Assembly: GCF_009935845.1 (NCBI RefSeq)
Contig: NZ_QWEK01000012.1
Span: 1-64,000, forward strand
Direction of reading: 5' to 3'
Length of the DNA stretch: 64,000 nt
Source of the DNA: Pseudoflavonifractor sp. 524-17
GTDB lineage: Bacteria > Bacillota > Clostridia > Oscillospirales > Oscillospiraceae
This document shows positions 61,767-64,000 of this stretch, in pieces. Every line of letters starts with the position of its first letter. Position 1 is the first letter of the stretch. The notes beneath the pieces are model-generated. The model saw only the letters and a list, made by a program, of their open reading frames with translations, was not told the DNA's origin and made no database searches. A program made the position numbers and the translations under genes.

Positions 61767-62024
61767 ATGTATCTGCATCTGGGACAGTCCGTGGTGGTCC
61801 CCTTTGGGGATATCATCGGGATTTTTGATCTGGACAACACCACCGCCTCCCACCTGACCCGGGCCTTTCTCACCCGCGGGGAGCAGGAGGGACGGGTGGT
61901 CAATGTGTGCGAGGATCTGCCAAAGTCCTTTGTGCTCTGCCAGGAGGAGGATCCCAGGATCTACATCTCCCAGCTGGCCCCGGCTACCCTTGTGCGCCGG
62001 GCGGAGAGCAACAGCTTTGAGTAA
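61767..62024 (+). CDS. remB: RemB-like DUF370 protein
   Basis: An 85-residue regulator of the DUF370/RemB family, DNA-binding proteins linked to matrix gene control in Bacillus. It begins MYLHLGQSVVVPFGDIIGIF and contains FVLCQEEDPRIYISQLAPATL. The ATG follows GGAGGGGGAGAGAAC. Its place between recF and gyrB is typical. Confidence 0.9.
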   Translation: MYLHLGQSVVVPFGDIIGIFDLDNTTASHLTRAFLTRGEQEGRVVNVCEDLPKSFVLCQEEDPRIYISQLAPATLVRRAESNSFE

Positions 62025-62050
62025 GAGGCGAGTGTATTCACAACCGATGA

Positions 62051-64000
<1,950 letters not shown>

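Overview
The window comes from the chromosome of a GC-rich, endospore-forming Firmicute, most likely Oscillospiraceae (Flavonifractor/Lawsonibacter/Intestinimonas-like). Evidence: a GerA-type germinant receptor, the spore protease gpr, stalk-domain and Ger(x)C lipoproteins, a trimeric [FeFe] hydrogenase, T-box control of a one-chain glycyl-tRNA synthetase, and the classical Gram-positive origin region rpmH-rnpA-yidD-yidC-jag on one side and dnaA-dnaN-S4-recF-remB-gyrB on the other. The taxon is inferred from gene content only.

Layout. 0-4 kb: gerA operon (order A-C-B, minus strand). 4-7.7 kb: hydrogenase operon (NuoE-like, NuoF-like, [FeFe] catalytic subunit). 7.8-12 kb: F420-ligase-like protein, small regulators, BrkB-like membrane protein, rpsT, gpr. 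12-24 kb: a carbohydrate island with a LevR-type sigma-54 activator and EIIA reading left, and a ten-gene operon reading right (EIIB, EIIC, class II aldolase, small membrane protein, DhaK, DhaL, alcohol dehydrogenase, dedicated EI and HPr, HAD phosphatase). The intergenic region has two divergent sigma-54 promoters and a shared inverted repeat. 24-26.5 kb: T-box leader, glyS, pentapeptide-repeat protein. 26.5-30.3 kb: two fold-type II PLP enzymes (threonine synthase and an unassigned paralogue) among large hairpin-rich repeats. 30.4-37 kb: stalk-domain protein, PrsA-like foldase, mfd. 37-38.9 kb: small XRE regulators, an orphan protein, a lipoprotein. 38.9-42.5 kb: pth, prs, a GlmU-like protein with an atypical N-terminal half, HD protein. 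42.6-44.5 kb: a hairpin repeat whose two arms are separated by about 1.26 kb carrying a lipoprotein gene and an AT-rich secreted-protein gene. 44.5-47.7 kb: GntR/ABC exporter operon. 47.7-53.8 kb: lepA, an XRE regulator, pta, a small tail-anchored protein behind a LexA-like promoter, and a zinc-ribbon membrane protein. 53.9-64 kb: replication-origin region, running off the window inside gyrB.

How it works together. The island looks like an import-and-cleavage route for a polyol or related sugar: the Gat-type PTS phosphorylates it on entry, the zinc dehydrogenase makes a ketose phosphate, the class II aldolase splits it, and DhaKL would recover a dihydroxyacetone-type fragment. No DhaM is present, so the phosphoryl donor for DhaL is an open question. 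The hydrogenase would reoxidise reduced carriers during fermentation, and Pta would support acetate formation. No tRNA, rRNA, insertion sequence with transposase or CRISPR array was recognised.
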